A stretch of DNA of 64,000 bases, taken from contig CM055265.1 in the NCBI GenBank assembly GCA_029237695.1, positions 120,047,078-120,111,077 on the forward strand, read 5' to 3'. A program made the position numbers and the translations under genes. The notes under the pieces were generated by a model that made no database searches, was not told the DNA's origin, and was given only the letters and a program-made list of their open reading frames with translations. Positions 12,801 to 27,800 of this stretch are shown piece after piece; within the stretch, counting starts at the first letter, position 1; the number at the start of each line of letters is the position of its first letter. This DNA comes from Conchocele bisecta (Eukaryota > Mollusca > Bivalvia > Lucinida > Thyasiridae).

Positions 12801-15800
12801 TGTTGGATAGTTGTATGTGGTAGGCACCCCTTGGTTATGAAGCTGTGAAAGTTTGGTGGTCCTAGGTGGTACAGTACCAAAGAAATGGACTTAAACACGA
12901 AAACTTAACATTGTAAAGGCGAAAACTTAACATTGAAAATGGCTAAGTCGACTGCGCGGAAAAAATGGGTGAAGTTAAAAAAAAAAGTAACATGTTGGAT
13001 AGTGATATGTGGTGGGTACCCCTTGATTATGAAGCTGTGAAAGTTTGGTGGTCCTAGGTGGTACAGTACCAAAGAAATGGACTTAAACACGAAATCTTAA
13101 CATTGTAAACGCGAAAACTTAACATTGAAAATGGCTAAGTTGACTACGCGGAAAAAATGGGTCAAGTTAAAAAGAAAAGTAACATGTTGGATAGTGATAT
13201 GTGGTGGGCACCCCTTGATTATGAAGCTGTGAAAGTTTGGTGGTCCTAGGTGGTACAGTAACAAAGAAATGGACTCAAACACGAAAACTTAACATTGATT
13301 GTGGACGCGCCGCCCGCCCGCCCGCCCGGCTTTCGCCAATCCAATAGCCTGGATTTTTTTTCAAAAAACCTGGCTAAAAAAGTAACATGTTGGATAGTGA
13401 TATGTGGTGGGCATCCCTTGATTATGAAGCTGTGAAAGTTTGGTGGTCCTAGGTGGTACAGTACCAAAGAAATGGACTTAAACACGAAAACTTAACATCG
13501 AAAACGCGAAAACTTAACAATGAAAATGGCTAAGACGACTGCGCGGAAAAAATGGGTCAAGTTAAAAAAAAAGATAACATGTTGGATAGTGATATGTGGT
13601 GGGCACCCCTTGATTATGAAGCTGTGAAAGTTTGGTGGTCCTAGGTGGTACAGTAACAAAGAAATGGACTCAAACACGAAAACTTAACATTGATTGTGGA
13701 CGCCGCCCGCCCGCCCGGCTTTCGCCAATCCAATAGCCTGGATTTTTTTCTCTCAAAAAACCTGGCTAAAAATTAATAAATTTATCCTAAAATTGAAAAT
13801 TTCTCCCTCAAAGTATACTTTGCTAGGAAAGTATACTTTGCAATGTTGGTGAAATAGGCTACTGCTGCTGGAATGAGTATGGCTCAACACATTCAACCCC
13901 ACAGATCACAATGACAATGTATGCAGTAGTCATCTTATAAATTGAATGTTACAGAATTACCCCTCCTCTGATAGACTCGCAAGAATATCGACCAATATAG
14001 AACTGAGGAATCTTTTATTTTTATTAAACTACTAGTCCTGCAAGAATATCGACATGGTCACCTGTAGCCGATTTCATCAACATTGCAAAGTATGCTTTAG
14101 TAGCAAAGTATACTTTGAGGGAGAAATTTTCAATTTTATGATAAATTTATTAATTTTTATTATACTGAATTTAGTCAATTTGGCTGTGATAATGTAATAA
14201 ATTCAGTATAATAATTCTGCATACTTTTAATCATGAAATATACGCATTTGTTAGTTCTATATGAAATAATGCATTTCAGGAAAAATAAATGATTACTCCC
14301 TCAAAAGTATACATTGCTAGTAAAGTATACTTTGCAATGTTGATGAAATAGGCTACAGGGCTCCAGATAAGGAATTAGTAATCGAGTATTGTCAGTTTTT
14401 TGTCACTCCATCATTTCTGAATCAATTGGGTATTTCAAAAGTTTAATTGTGTAAAATAAAATCACACTACCGTTTACACATCAGCAGACCGCACTTATTG
14501 AATAGTTTGCTTCTAAATGAAAACACATCTTGGTATTTCATTAGAATTGTCTCCTTGGAGACAATTCTAATGAAATACCAAGATGTGTTTTCATGGAAAA
14601 ATAAGAAAATATGCTATATTTGTGGTCTGTTTATTGTTTTCTGTAGCATGATAAAGATACCACAAATTTTGCATTGTTTTTTGATACTCGCTACTTCGGA
14701 TTTCAATTGGGTTTTTGGCAATTTTAATTGGGTATTTACGCGAATACGCAGCTTATCTGGAGCTCTGGTCACAATGGTAGAGTCCATCCAAAAACTAGTA
14801 GTGAAACGAATTAACGAAGGCCATCTTCCAATTAACGTGAATCTTCTCATCAAAATGTTGAAATAAAATTGGGCAGATGGGAGAAATGAAATGTCTATAA
14901 AACTAGCTAAGGCCAGTTTTTTTTTATTTGTTGGTTTACGGATTTTTTTTCCGCGAGATCGGGTCGGTCGGTCGGAAAAAAATAAAAATAAAAAAAAGTT
15001 TTTTCAATTTTTTTATTCTTTTTGGCACAGGGTTGGGTCGGTCGGGGAAATAAAAAAAAAAAAAAAAAAAAAAAGGTGTCGAACACGGATGCCACCGGCG
15101 GCATATTGAAGAAACTGACAAACGGGTGAACCAAAAGTGTTAAGTCAAAGGGTGAAGGTCATATGTAGTATGGCAAGGCAGGTGTAGCATACATGCAAAT
15201 GAATGAAGTATGGAAATATTGAAGCAGTTAAGCAACTTATGTAGATGCTATGGCCAGTTTGAAAAACTGTGACAAACTGGTTAACCGAAATTGCTAAGTC
15301 CTTTCAGCAGCCCTGTGAAGGTCAAAAGGTCAAGGTAATATAAAGTATGACAAGGCAGGTATAGCACACATACCAATGAATGATGTGTTGAAATATTGAA
15401 GAACTTGAGCAACTTATGTAGAATATATGGCCGGTTTGAGAAACTGTTACGAAGTGGTTAACCGAACGTGTGACAGACAGACGGACGGTCCGAACACCAT
15501 AACAAGAGCTGTAGGAGAACAGCATAGCTCGACTACGAGGGTTGTCGATGTACACATAGCTTGACAAAGAAGGTGGCTGCGGCCTGCATAAAAACCTTAA
15601 CCAAGGTTGACTAAAAACATTAACCAAGGGAAATTAAGTAAGTAATTCAAGGTTAAATGTAGGTCAATGTCAGATATAGGTCAGGGGTGTTATTGATGTA
15701 CATCACTAGGAGATAAAGTTTTCCAAGTACATGTATGGTTGCTGTAGGCCCAGGAGTATTCCATATACAAGCTTGAGTAAAAACCGTAACCAAGGGGAGA

Positions 15801-18800
15801 TAACTAAGTAATCCAAGGATAAAAGTAGGTCAATGCTCAAATAGGTCAGGGATTATTGATGTACATCACTAGGAGATGAAGTTGTCCAAGTATGGTTGAT
15901 GTAGGCCCAGAAGTATTCCATATACAAGCTTGACTATAAACATTAAGCAAGTGATTGAAGGTTAAATGTAGGTGAAGGTAAAATAAAGGTCAGGGGTTAT
16001 TGATGTACATCCCTATGAGAAAAAGTTATCCAAGTATGGTGTCTGTATGCACAATAGTATTCCATCTACAAGCTTGACTAAAAACCTTAATCAAGGTTGA
16101 GTAAAAACCTTAACCAAGGGGAATTAAGTAAGTAATTTAAGGTTAAATATAGGTCAATGTCAAATATAGGTCAGGGGTTGTTGATGTACATCACTAGGAG
16201 ATGAAGTTGTCCAAGTATGGTTGGTGTAGGGCCATGAGTATTCCATCTACAAGCTTGACTAAAAACCTTAACCAAAGAGAATTTAGTAAGTAATTCAAGA
16301 GGAAATGTAGGTCAAGGTCAAATATAGATCAGGGGTTATTGATGTTATGAGAAAAGGTTGTCCAAGTATGGTGTCTGTATGCACAATAGTATTCCATGTA
16401 CAAGCTTGAGTAAAAAGCCTAACCAAGGTCGAGTAAAAACCTTAACCAAGGGGAATTAAGTAAGTAATTCAAGGTTAAATGTAGGTCAAGGTCAAATATA
16501 GGTCAGGGGTTGTTGATGTACATCACTAGGAGATGAAGTTGTCCAAGTATGGTTGGTGTAGGGCCAGGAGTATTCCATCTACAAGCTTGACTAAACACGT
16601 TAACCAAGGGGAATTAAGTAAGTAATTCAAGAGGAAATGTAGGTCAAGGTCAAATATAGATCAGGGGTTGTTGATGTACATCACTAGGAGATGAAGTTGT
16701 CCAAGTATGGTGGGTGTAGGGCCAGTAGTATTCCATATAGAAGGTTGACTAAAAACCTTAACCAAAAGTAATTAAGTAAGTAATTGAAGAGGAAATGTAG
16801 GTCAAGGTCAAATATAGATCAGGGGTTATTGATGTACATACCTATGAGAAAAGGTTGTCGAAGTATGGTGTCTGGATGCACAATAGTATTCAATGTACAA
16901 GCTTGAAAAAAAAACCTTAACCAAGGTGGACTAAAAAGCTTAACCAAGGGGAATTAAGTAAGTAATTCAAGAGGAAATGTAGGTGAAGGTCAAATATAGA
17001 TGAGGGGTTATTGATGTGCATCACTAGGAGATGAAGTTGTCCAAGTATGGTGGTGTAGGGCCAGTAGTATTGCATATACAAGCTTGACTAAAAACCTTAA
17101 CCAAGGTTGACTAAAAACCTTAACCAAGGGGAATTAACCAAGTAATTCAAGAGGAAATGTAGGTCAAGGTCAAATATAGATCAGGGGTTATTGATGTACA
17201 TCACTAGGAGATGAAGTTGTCCAAGTATGGTGGGTGTAGGGCCAGTAGTATTCCATATACAAACTTGACTAAAAACCTTAACCAAGGGGAATTAACCAAG
17301 TAATTCAAGAGGTAATGTAGGTCAAGGTCAAATATAGATCACGGGGTTATTGATGTACATCACTAGGAGATGAAGGTTGTCCAAGTATGGTGGGTGTAGG
17401 GCCAGTAGTATTCCATATACAAACTTGACTAAAAACCTTAACCAAGGCGTGACGGTGACGCCGACGCCGGGGTGACAACATAAGCTCTACTTATTCTTCG
17501 AATAGTCGAGCTAAAAATCAGCTTTTTAAGGCACATGGTTGGGTCGGTTCACCTTTTTAAGGCTCATGGTTGGGTCGGTTTGTGGTCGGTAAAAAACAAA
17601 AAGGCCAGTGATTGTGATAGAGTGAAACTTGTGTTAACCGGCATCGTCTCGGACCAAGAGTTTGTCGGTTAACGTAGGGAGTCGGTTCAGCAAGTTTCTT
17701 TATATTCTACATAGCAAAACTCAGTTTCATATTCACATACTGTTGAATGTTGATCACTGTGAATGAGTTGCGTAATGCGTACATATTAATACCGTATCTG
17801 GTATAATTAAATACAAGACAACGAAGCGGCGATATAGTTGAAACGAATATCAGTGGGGGTGGCACGAGTGTGGATTTGTGGCAGGGCGGTAGAGGACCCT
17901 AGGAAGAACGCATACATGAAATATGAAGCACATCGGAGCAAGAAAACAGAAAATATAGGCCATTTACCCGAGCGTTAAGGTTTTGAATTTTTGCTGAAAG
18001 GGAGATATATCAAATCATATAGAATCATCCAGTCCATTCGCAGGTTGTTGTTGTTGTCGCTGCTGCTAAGATCCGGTTTCCGCCACTAACTTTTCTCGGC
18101 ACAGCAAAACAAATTTTTTTTTTTTTTTGATCGGAGGTAAAAAAATCTAAAAAAAAATCGGAAATTAAATTTTTTATTTTTTTCCACATTGTCAAAAAAT
18201 CGGGTCGGCGGATCTGTAAACCAACTAATAAAAAAAAAATGGCCTAACCCCCTCCACTTCCATTAGATTCTATTTTTTTTCCTATTTATTTTGGTACTCA
18301 AATATATAGAAATAAAATAATTTGGCAATTTACTTCAGGGGTGGGTGGAAATTAATTTTAATGTAGGCATGCGAAACAATTCAGCCTCGTCAGTTCAATT
18401 TCGGACACGAGATCCGAGAACAGGCTCAGAAAGTTTCACGATCACTGCTACATTGTCTCACCTTGTTTAAATACAATGACTGGAGTGTCGCCAACTTCAT
18501 CCACACGTACATCGTCACAGTATCCCGCCTCTGCTGGTGTCGGCGGGGTCTGTAACATAGACGGTCACATGCTACAGTGGAACCTCGCTGAACCACACAC
18601 CGGTGTCCAGTTTACAGAGGTGCCACATTAACTCCAGTAGCCAATTTCATCAAAATTGCAAAGTATACTTATCTAGCAAAGTATACTTTGAGGGAGTAAT
18701 CATTTATTTTTCCCCGAAATGCATTATTTCATATAGAACTAACGACTGCATATATTTGATGATTAAAAGTATGCAGAATTATGATACTGAATTTATTACA

Positions 18801-21800
18801 TTATCACAGCCAAATTGGCTGTGATAATGTAATAAAATCAGTATATAATAAAAATTAATAAATTTATCCTAAAATTGAAAATTTCTCCCTCAAAGTATAC
18901 TTTGCTAGATAAGTATACAGTCCAACCTCTCTACAACAGCCAGCAGCCGGACGGACTAAAAGTGGCTGTTGTAGAGAGGTGGCTGTTGTGGAGAGGGTCA
19001 CCAACGAACAGCCATCAATGAACAGCCATCAATGAACAGCCATCAATGAATGAACAGCCATCAACTTCTCAGTTGCTTATACTGATATATGAACATAGAA
19101 ACAACTAGGATTGTATATGTTTTATACTATTATATTTTATTTACTATAGAACATATACATTTGTCATTGTTAGTATGTTATTGAAGAAGACAAAATAGTA
19201 ATCATGGTTATTTTGAGAAATAACAATTTATTAAACATGTTAAATGTTCAAATTGACCAATAACAATTATGCATTCATAATGACAAACTGGGCTCATTCA
19301 GTTTTTGACATGTGTAGCTCCTGATCAGAATAACTTGCAGTCTGGATTCGGATCTGCATTTGTGTGACAAAGTTATAATCATGCTAATGTTAATCCAATT
19401 TTGTGTAAAAACATGTAGTGAACACACTGAGCAGACGAATTTAGAGCTACACTGGTCACAAACCCAATAAGCCCACTTTTCTTGCAGTGTCACATGGTGT
19501 CATATTCAGTCAGTAGACCGTGTTGAGTATCCTAATCCTGGTAAATGGCTTGTTTAATCCACTTCAAACGGTGACAAACTTGTCGGCAATTCCATTGTCA
19601 GATGCCAGACAGGTGATAAATCCGAATACACAACTTGGACATGTGTTTACACACAACTTTTATCGACCGATTACCACCGAAGGTATCCGATAGATACGGC
19701 ACACTCGATTAAATCTGCCGGTAGGCTACATAGGAATATTGATTTTACGCGATTCACGGTTAACGTTTGCATACGAAAATGTCCATTAAAAAAAATATGC
19801 TGCACGTTTACAGGCCGTTTTTGTCGTGGTTTACGGCCGTTTGTCAATAATAAATATGTTGGCCGCTCAGAGAGGTGGTTCGTGTCATGTTTTAATTGAC
19901 GTGGCCGTTTGGCAAGATTAATTATATTGACCGTTCAGAATAAAAACGACCTGTAAAAATATGTTGGCCGGTCAGAGAAGCTTACGACTCTTTGCTATGA
20001 AAAAATCAACTGGCCGTTAGCAAAAATATGTTGGCCGTTCGAGAGGTCTTTTGACGATTTCGTTGTGTTTTTTTGTGGCCGTTGGCTGGAGAAGAGAAGT
20101 GACCGTTGGACAGAGGTAAAATAACGTTAAATTCTAACGGGGGGAGTTTAAACTGGCCGTTGAAGAGAGGTGGCCGTTGCTGGGAGGTGGCCGTTAGGGG
20201 AGGTGGGACTGTACTTTGCAATGTTGGTGAAATAGGCTACAGAGGTGCAACCTCTCTAAACCGGACACCCTGGGACGTCCCCAGGGTGTCCGATTTAGAG
20301 AGGTGTCACTTTAACTCGGGCATATATTAATGCAAAGGGGCTGTGAAATAGTTAGTAACTTGCAAAAGTGGCATCTCTCTAAACCAGACACCCTGGGATG
20401 TCCGGTTTGGAGAGGTGCCACTTTAATATAATGCAGCGTCTGTAAAATAGTCTACATATGCCGTACAACCTCTCTAAACCATGATGGGCCATGGTCATGG
20501 GGACATGGGATCGGACTTTGGGAGGTTAATCCTCATCCTAGGCGTGAAAAATAATTACATACAGTGCAGTCTCCGTTTTTGTTCCACCGTAGACAACACT
20601 TGCAAACTCAACGCGAACGCAACGGTTTGCTGTAGCGTTGTATACGTTGTTTAAACGTATAATACGGTTAGTACACGTGTAATACACATTGTCAAACCGT
20701 TTAGTTTAAAAGCGTTGTATAAGTTGTTTAAACGTATAATACGGTTCGTACAAGTGTAATACACATTGTCAAACCGTTTAGTTTTAAAGCGTGTAATACG
20801 TTTAGCTTCAAGGCGTATAACACGCTTTGGCATATACATATGTTGCGAGGTGAAAGAGTTGAAACGTGTACAACGCTTTACCTGGAAGCATGTAGCTATA
20901 TGAAAGCGTTGAAACGTGTACAACGGTTACACGTTTTAACACAAATACCTGTTCGGCCCCGATCTCTTCGAGGCGTCCTTGTTTCGTCCCTTTTAAAATA
21001 TCGCGAATACATACCCTCAGATCGAGTTCAAAGTACATCGGCGGTGTGATTTAGCACTTCAATTGATCCCTAATCCCTGATGACTAATGAGTCACGCTTT
21101 TAACACGACAGATGTACCTTGTCGTTTATCAAAATGTTTGAGAATTGGAGATCACGTGAGCCGGCTCATCAGGATCTGCGGCATTCCTATTTACATTTTA
21201 TATACACAAAAATGACGCCTAATACAGCGTAATATAACAGTTCCTAACTTAATATGGAATAGCCCGGGCCGATAGTCCGTGTCAGTTAATTGGGGTTAAA
21301 TATTACGAACACAGATAAACACAGTGCATGGTTTCTTTATTTTATTTTAACATCATCAGAAATGGTGAGTCTAGGAACTCTCGTATTATCTTTACGCTGA
21401 AGCCAGTCTATTTCAGTCACTAATCCGCTATACACCTGTCCCACGCGTGTGTTAAGATTAATCGATATTTGGAGAAACTGAATACACAGCGAGCTGCACA
21501 CTGGTTTAACACGGATATGGCCCGCGGATATGTGTCATAAATTACTTGGTGGTAAAAACCGGTAAATTTACAAGGTTTATAGCGAAATAGCAGCCGACTG
21601 GCAATTTTTCAAAAATCGGTCCAGAACCGGAAAACTGAAAATGTTAGAAGCCCTGCAGTGAGTCTAGAAGTATATATACACACACGAAGAACGATCAGAG
21701 CATGCGCATTCTACGCGATACAAGGTTGGCATACCAAAACGTGTAATGCGTTAAAACCCGTGGAAACGTGTTATACGTATAACACGGTTTCATCTGTACG

Positions 21801-24800
21801 GTGCTGTGTACATGTAGATGCGTGTAACCGTTCGTCAAAGAAAGCGTTAAATCGTTTAAACGGTTTACCTTAGCGTTGTATACGCTTACAACCGTTGTAC
21901 ACGGATTACACGCTTTTGAAACTCAATACGTTGTTTACAACCGTTGTATACGTTTACAACCGTTGTACACGGATTACACGCTTTTGAAACTCAATGCGTT
22001 GAACACGGTTTGTTCGACTTTCGCGCATGCGCAAGAGTGGGGAAACGCAACGCATGGCCGAAAACGTATTACACGTAGACGACACACGGTTTGAAACGCA
22101 ACTAACGGAAACTCCACGGATACGCAACGCACAACACTTTGTACACGTATAAACCCGGAACATTTTGACAGAAACAACTGTAGTATTTCCATCCTACCAC
22201 TGGTCTGTCGGATGAGACTTTAAACTGTGGTCTCGTCTCTATAGGACTGTAGCTGTTGGTGGGATGTTAAACCCATTTACTTTCACTTTCTTTAAACCAG
22301 ATAGCATGGAAGGTCCCCAGATTTAGAGATATTCCACTGAAATTCATTATACAGCCCGATATGTTATAAATCTTTCATTAACCCTTCCTACGCTGTCGAC
22401 GGAAATTGCCGTCTGCTGTTTTTCATTTTTGCTTTAATTCTTAACAAAAAACTAGTTTTGACAGCACATGAGAATCGTCTCCACTGGAGACGATTCTCAT
22501 GTGCTGTCAAAAACCAGATTTTTGTCGAGAAATATTGAAAATAAAACATTTCCAGCAGACGACAACATTTAATTCAGCGTAGTAAGGGTTAACCCTTTCA
22601 TCCCTAAGTAACTGGAATGGATTTTGATATGTTAATTGTGCACCCAATCCAATCGTCACAAAATGATTTTCAGACTAGTCCATTTATGAAAAGGGGGTGT
22701 TTTTGTTCTCAAAAATATGAAAATTACTTGCAAAAAGTGCAGATCCTCATCTGGATCTACACTATTTGCCAATACCACTATACAGGCCTGTGGTGTTGAA
22801 AGGGTTAAGAGACATCAAGAAAGCCCCAATTTCCCATCTCAATAAAAGGCATTAATTAGGAAGTTTAATTGGTCACGGCTGAGCTGTTTTGCCTGATATC
22901 AGGCAAAACAGCTCAGCCGTGACCAATTAAACTTCCTAATTTCGAGCACGAGCTGAAAGTGCAAGATCCAAATGTGTTATCGCATGGCGATATACATACA
23001 CACTTACAATTCGGGGCAGTGACTCATAAATGTCCCACCAACAGCGAGGGTCGTGGAGACGTGACCACAGTTTAAAGTCTCATCCGACATACCAGTGGGA
23101 TGGATATAATATGAAAGTATTTTGATGCATAAGGCGAGGCTTGAACCCACAACCTCCGGATTGGAAGTCAGGTGTTCTAACCCCTAGGCCACAATCCATC
23201 CCTGTGCAAGATCCAAATGTGTTCTCACATGGCGATATACGTAGACATTTACAATTGTGGGCAGTGGCTCATTAACGTCCCACCAACAGCTAGGGTCATT
23301 TAGAGACGGGACCACGGTTTAAAGTCCAATCCATCCCTGTGCGAGATCCAAATGTGTTTTCACATGGCGATAAACGTAGACACTTACAATTCTGGGCAGT
23401 GGTGTAGCTCCGACGGCCTTACAGAGTCGCCGCAGGTCCCACTTGGACAGGAGTCGCAGCACGAGGATCTGGTACTTGTTGCAGAAGTGCTGCGCCATCT
23501 CGCCTACCTTACCCCCCGCCACGATCACCGAGCAGCCCGTGTCCGCGATCGCCTTCATTTGCTGAAATACAACAAGGAGTATCGTTAGTATCACAGGTGA
23601 AATTGCACATCAGTATTGTCTCTCATAAATAAGTGCAAGTAAAACACATGGATTTTTGAAGCCCATTAAAATAATAGAAATCAGCAGCTGACTATAACAA
23701 GTCATCCAAAATATTTGTAAATATACATCATTCAGCGTCGCAGAGCTGTTTACTGGGTTAAAAGGTACAGTGTGCATGTGATATAGCACTAGTTTTGTCA
23801 CTCCGTTCACAAAGTCGTCTAAATCGACAGCCCCTGAAAATATTAATAATGTTTACAGATGAGCAGGTATTTTTTTTTGCGGTATTGTCAGTCTCCCAGA
23901 GCGTTGTCCAGCCTATATAGACAACAACTACGTAAATGAATCTATCTAGAACGACGTGTACAACATTCCAATATCAGTGTGCCTAATAATTAATAATTCG
24001 GCGAATTACCATGTATTATCGAAAAACAATTGGCTGTTACACGTGACGAGCCAATCGGAATTTTGCGACAAACTTTTGGCTATTAAACATATGAAATCTA
24101 AAAATTATTTAAATGCAAGTACTTTTTCACCAATAACAAAAAAGTCACCCTCCCCAAAAAATTAGTTTGATGAAATTCCATCAAATATTGATTTTATAGC
24201 GGAAAAAAAACGACGAAATTTAACACACGGCAAAAAAAGGTGAAGCAGCTGCACGAGGAGTCAAAAAAATATTTTTTTGGAAATTGACTCTGAAACCTGG
24301 CTGATTTTGAAAATCGGTCCACAAATAACAAATTATTAAAAAAAAAATATTTTTAGCCCCCATGTTAAATTCCCATAGGAAAATAGTTTTTTCACAATAA
24401 AATCAATATTTGACGGAATTTCATCAAATAATTTTTTTTGGGGAGGGTGACTTTTGTTATTGATGAAAAAGTACTTAGGGCTGTTCCATTAAAACATACC
24501 CGCACCCCCAAGACGGCAGTTTAAAGAAAATATATGCCAGGGTGTCTGTTTCTTTAAATTGCATACATGGGTGGGTGTGCTTGTCCGAAAATCACTTCTA
24601 TGGGTGGTTGGCTGTCAGACTGGTGAGTGTCTGTTTTTCAGGTCAACATGGAGTGGTTCGTATAGCGGGATATATGTATAGGCGGCGTATATTACAGAGA
24701 ATTGATGTCTAACGTATATAACGCAGCCATTCGCGGCGAATTGTATTCGTAGTGCAGAGTTCATCAGGAATATAACGTCCCAGAATATGCACAACATAAT

Positions 24801-27800
24801 TAAATGCGTGCTGGTATCGCGACGATTTGTATTCATAACGCGGCATTCCTCAGGAATATCATGTCCCAGAATATGGACATTGTAATTAAATGCACGCTGG
24901 TGGTTTCGTCTATTAATCACAAGTTTGTACACAAAGCAAAGATCGCTCAAATGTATTATTAGCACCTTCGCCAATTATAGAGTAGACGCTCGTGTACGGA
25001 CTATTGGCCATCACCTGGGGCACATACAGACTGTATCGTTACACCCGCATAATGAAACCGCCAATTGACATATTGACACTTTCGCCATGCGTGATAAGGG
25101 TATCCCGTGATAATTGTCATGACACACAATGTCATAAATTGTCGTCTGCACATCACATTTTTCTTACGAAAAATAAAAACATGTTTTGACAGCAAACGAG
25201 ACGCGCCGCGACATATTAACATGCAGTGCGACCCCGTTAGTACACGGAAGTCCGGCGACATACAACCTTCCATGTTGCTTATCCGAACCGTGCTATATCC
25301 GTTCTCGCCCAAGACGCATCATAATGTCAACAAAAAATACATGTACACGGTATGCGAATGAACGACGTCGCCAATGCCTATATGCCATAAGTTTTCACGG
25401 TTATCTTCATCATGTTCATCAGGGGGGAACTTGAACGAGGTATATCTCGTTCGTCGACTGAGCGGTGCGAGGGAGTTGGCTAGGGGTGTCCGGGGGTGCA
25501 ATGCCCCCCCCCCCGGAAATTTTTTGAATTGAGGAAGCCATTTCCTGCATTTTACGCTCAATATTTCATAAAAAAAAAATCAAAAAATCGGGATATGCTC
25601 GTTCGTCGACTGAGTGGTGCGAGGGAGTTGGGTAGGGGGTCCGGGGGCATGCCACCACCCCCCCCCCCCCCTGAATTGAGGAAGCCATTTCCTGCATTCT
25701 ACGCTCAATATTTCGCAACAAAAAAAAAAAAAAAATGGATTTCTGAAGGGGCCCCGGCCCCCCCCCCGCCCTGAATCCGCTACTGTTTCATGTACAATGT
25801 AGATCTACACAGGTCCGTGCAATCCATTATTGTAAACGCGTGTAGAAACACGTGTAGCCATCATCATTCGATAACGCAATGACCCAATGACCGATATCCT
25901 GTTCCATCAGCAGCAACGTCACGTGACAAGCTCGTGCGTTGCAATCTGTGCTTACTCATATGGTGAGCACAGGTGGAAGACTCGGACCTATGACACCAAA
26001 ATAAATGCCTATTAAAACAATCCCATTATCCCACCACCTGGTATGGTACTGTACATGACGTTAATAATAGAACGAGACCAAGTGGGTGGGGTAATGGATA
26101 TTTTTGTAATGGTCATTTTCTTTGTGTCACACGTCCGACTATTCCACCTGTGGGTTTGAGTACGCACAGAGTTTTAACCCTTTCAACACCACAGACCTGT
26201 ATAGACATGTTTTGCCCGACGTGTTATAATATTGCGCCAGTTCATGAGGTAATCAGGCTTATCACGTGAGATTTTCGACGAAGATGAATCTGATAATAGT
26301 GTACATTTTCTGTAAACGATATCGAATGTTGACGAATATTAAATTAGTAATTATTACGCATTTGCTCTGAAAATGTTATCAACTTTCCGATATATTTGCA
26401 GAAAAAAGTCAAATCATTCTCGGCGAAAATCTCAGTTATATAATAAAGTTGATTATCTCATGCACTGGCTCAATTATGACGTAGCGAAACAAGGCCAGTT
26501 GTCACGTACACATTTGTGTACATGCGCCGGGGGCGTGGGCAGTGCTGTAACAATTTAGTTAATCTGGGTTGAGTTAATCTGCGCCACTGATACGCGATCT
26601 CCGATTGGTCAGCCTTTACACCTAATTAATATTCCACCAATGGTGAGCGCGAACGCATGCCGGAAAAATGAAATCGAGCACATAACAATTAGCACTGCTT
26701 TGTTACTGGGACCAATAATTGATGTTATTCCCAGTTTGCTCAGATTAATTTACGAAATGTGCAAACGTGATCAGCTGCACATTCACATCGGTGAGATAAA
26801 AGGAGGCTATGCGTCCATAAAAAAAATAAAAAAATCGTCCAATTTGTGAAAAAATCGTCCATTTTGGGTCTAATTTGGGAAAGAATCGCAAATTTAACAC
26901 GATTTCTGACAATAGTCGTGTTACAAATTTAACACGATTTTGATATACAAATAGGCCAAAAATTCGGCGATTCACGTCACACGTGTTCGATGCAGCTACG
27001 GCTCCTGATACATCACATTGTGCGTGAGTTTTTGTTACAAACACGGAAATTACGTGTCCTGGAGAATTACATTGATAAAATAATGTGTTAATTTAAATTG
27101 CATATATGGGTGGGTGGTTTCCCAGGGAAATCGCATCTATGGGTGGGTGTCAAATACATTAATTTGCATCTATGGTAAGTTACCCAAATTCAAAAGTGGC
27201 GTCTTCCCCCCCCCCCATGTATGTTTTACTGGAACAGCCCTTATTTTTAAATATTTTTCAGATTTAATGTGTTTAATGGCCAAAAGATCGTCGGTAGCAA
27301 AACGTGGAACAGACTAGTAAATATCTGGTACTGGGAATCGTACTAACCTGTTCAACTAGATCTTCTTCCCCTTGGCTGAAATTAACCAACTCTGCAGCGC
27401 TCTTGATCAGTACTGTCCCCTGGAAAGGTAGTATGGTGGGAAATAGTGGTCAGTTATATTACTTAGAATAATCGGGCCGCCAGCAGATAAACAGAGCATT
27501 TGGACAATACAGTTGACTGTGAAATTAAGAACTCTGCCTTTACCTGAATGACATACATGGATTGATCGAAGTAAGAAGAATATAGTCGGAGTTGTCATCA
27601 TGCAGGCTCCAGATATTTGTACAAATTCCGTACACGAGTCTTACTTGAATTACCGATTAATAAATGAAGGCTAAAATGAAGGCTGAAAACTTTGCAAGAG
27701 TTACACCAGTAACCAACATTGTAAAGTATACTTATCTAGCAAAGTATACTTTGAGGGAGAAATTTTCAATTTTAGAACAAATTTATCAATTTTTATTATA

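Larger units (their letters stand above)
24040..27306. mobile_element. Palindromic MITE split by a Harbinger-like element
   Basis: The left arm and centre are 24040-24477 and the right arm end is 27241-27306. The inverse of 24040-24110 (AGATTTCATATGTTTAATAG) matches AGATTTAATGTGTTTAATGG past 27260. The inner arms share AAGTCACCCTCCCC and GGGGAGGGTGACTT. Confidence 0.7.

Noticed and set aside
14447..14866. 139-aa ORF on the plus strand
   Set aside because: It runs across a GCTCCAGATAAG MITE including its central hairpin and follows the repeat in the other copies only in broken form.
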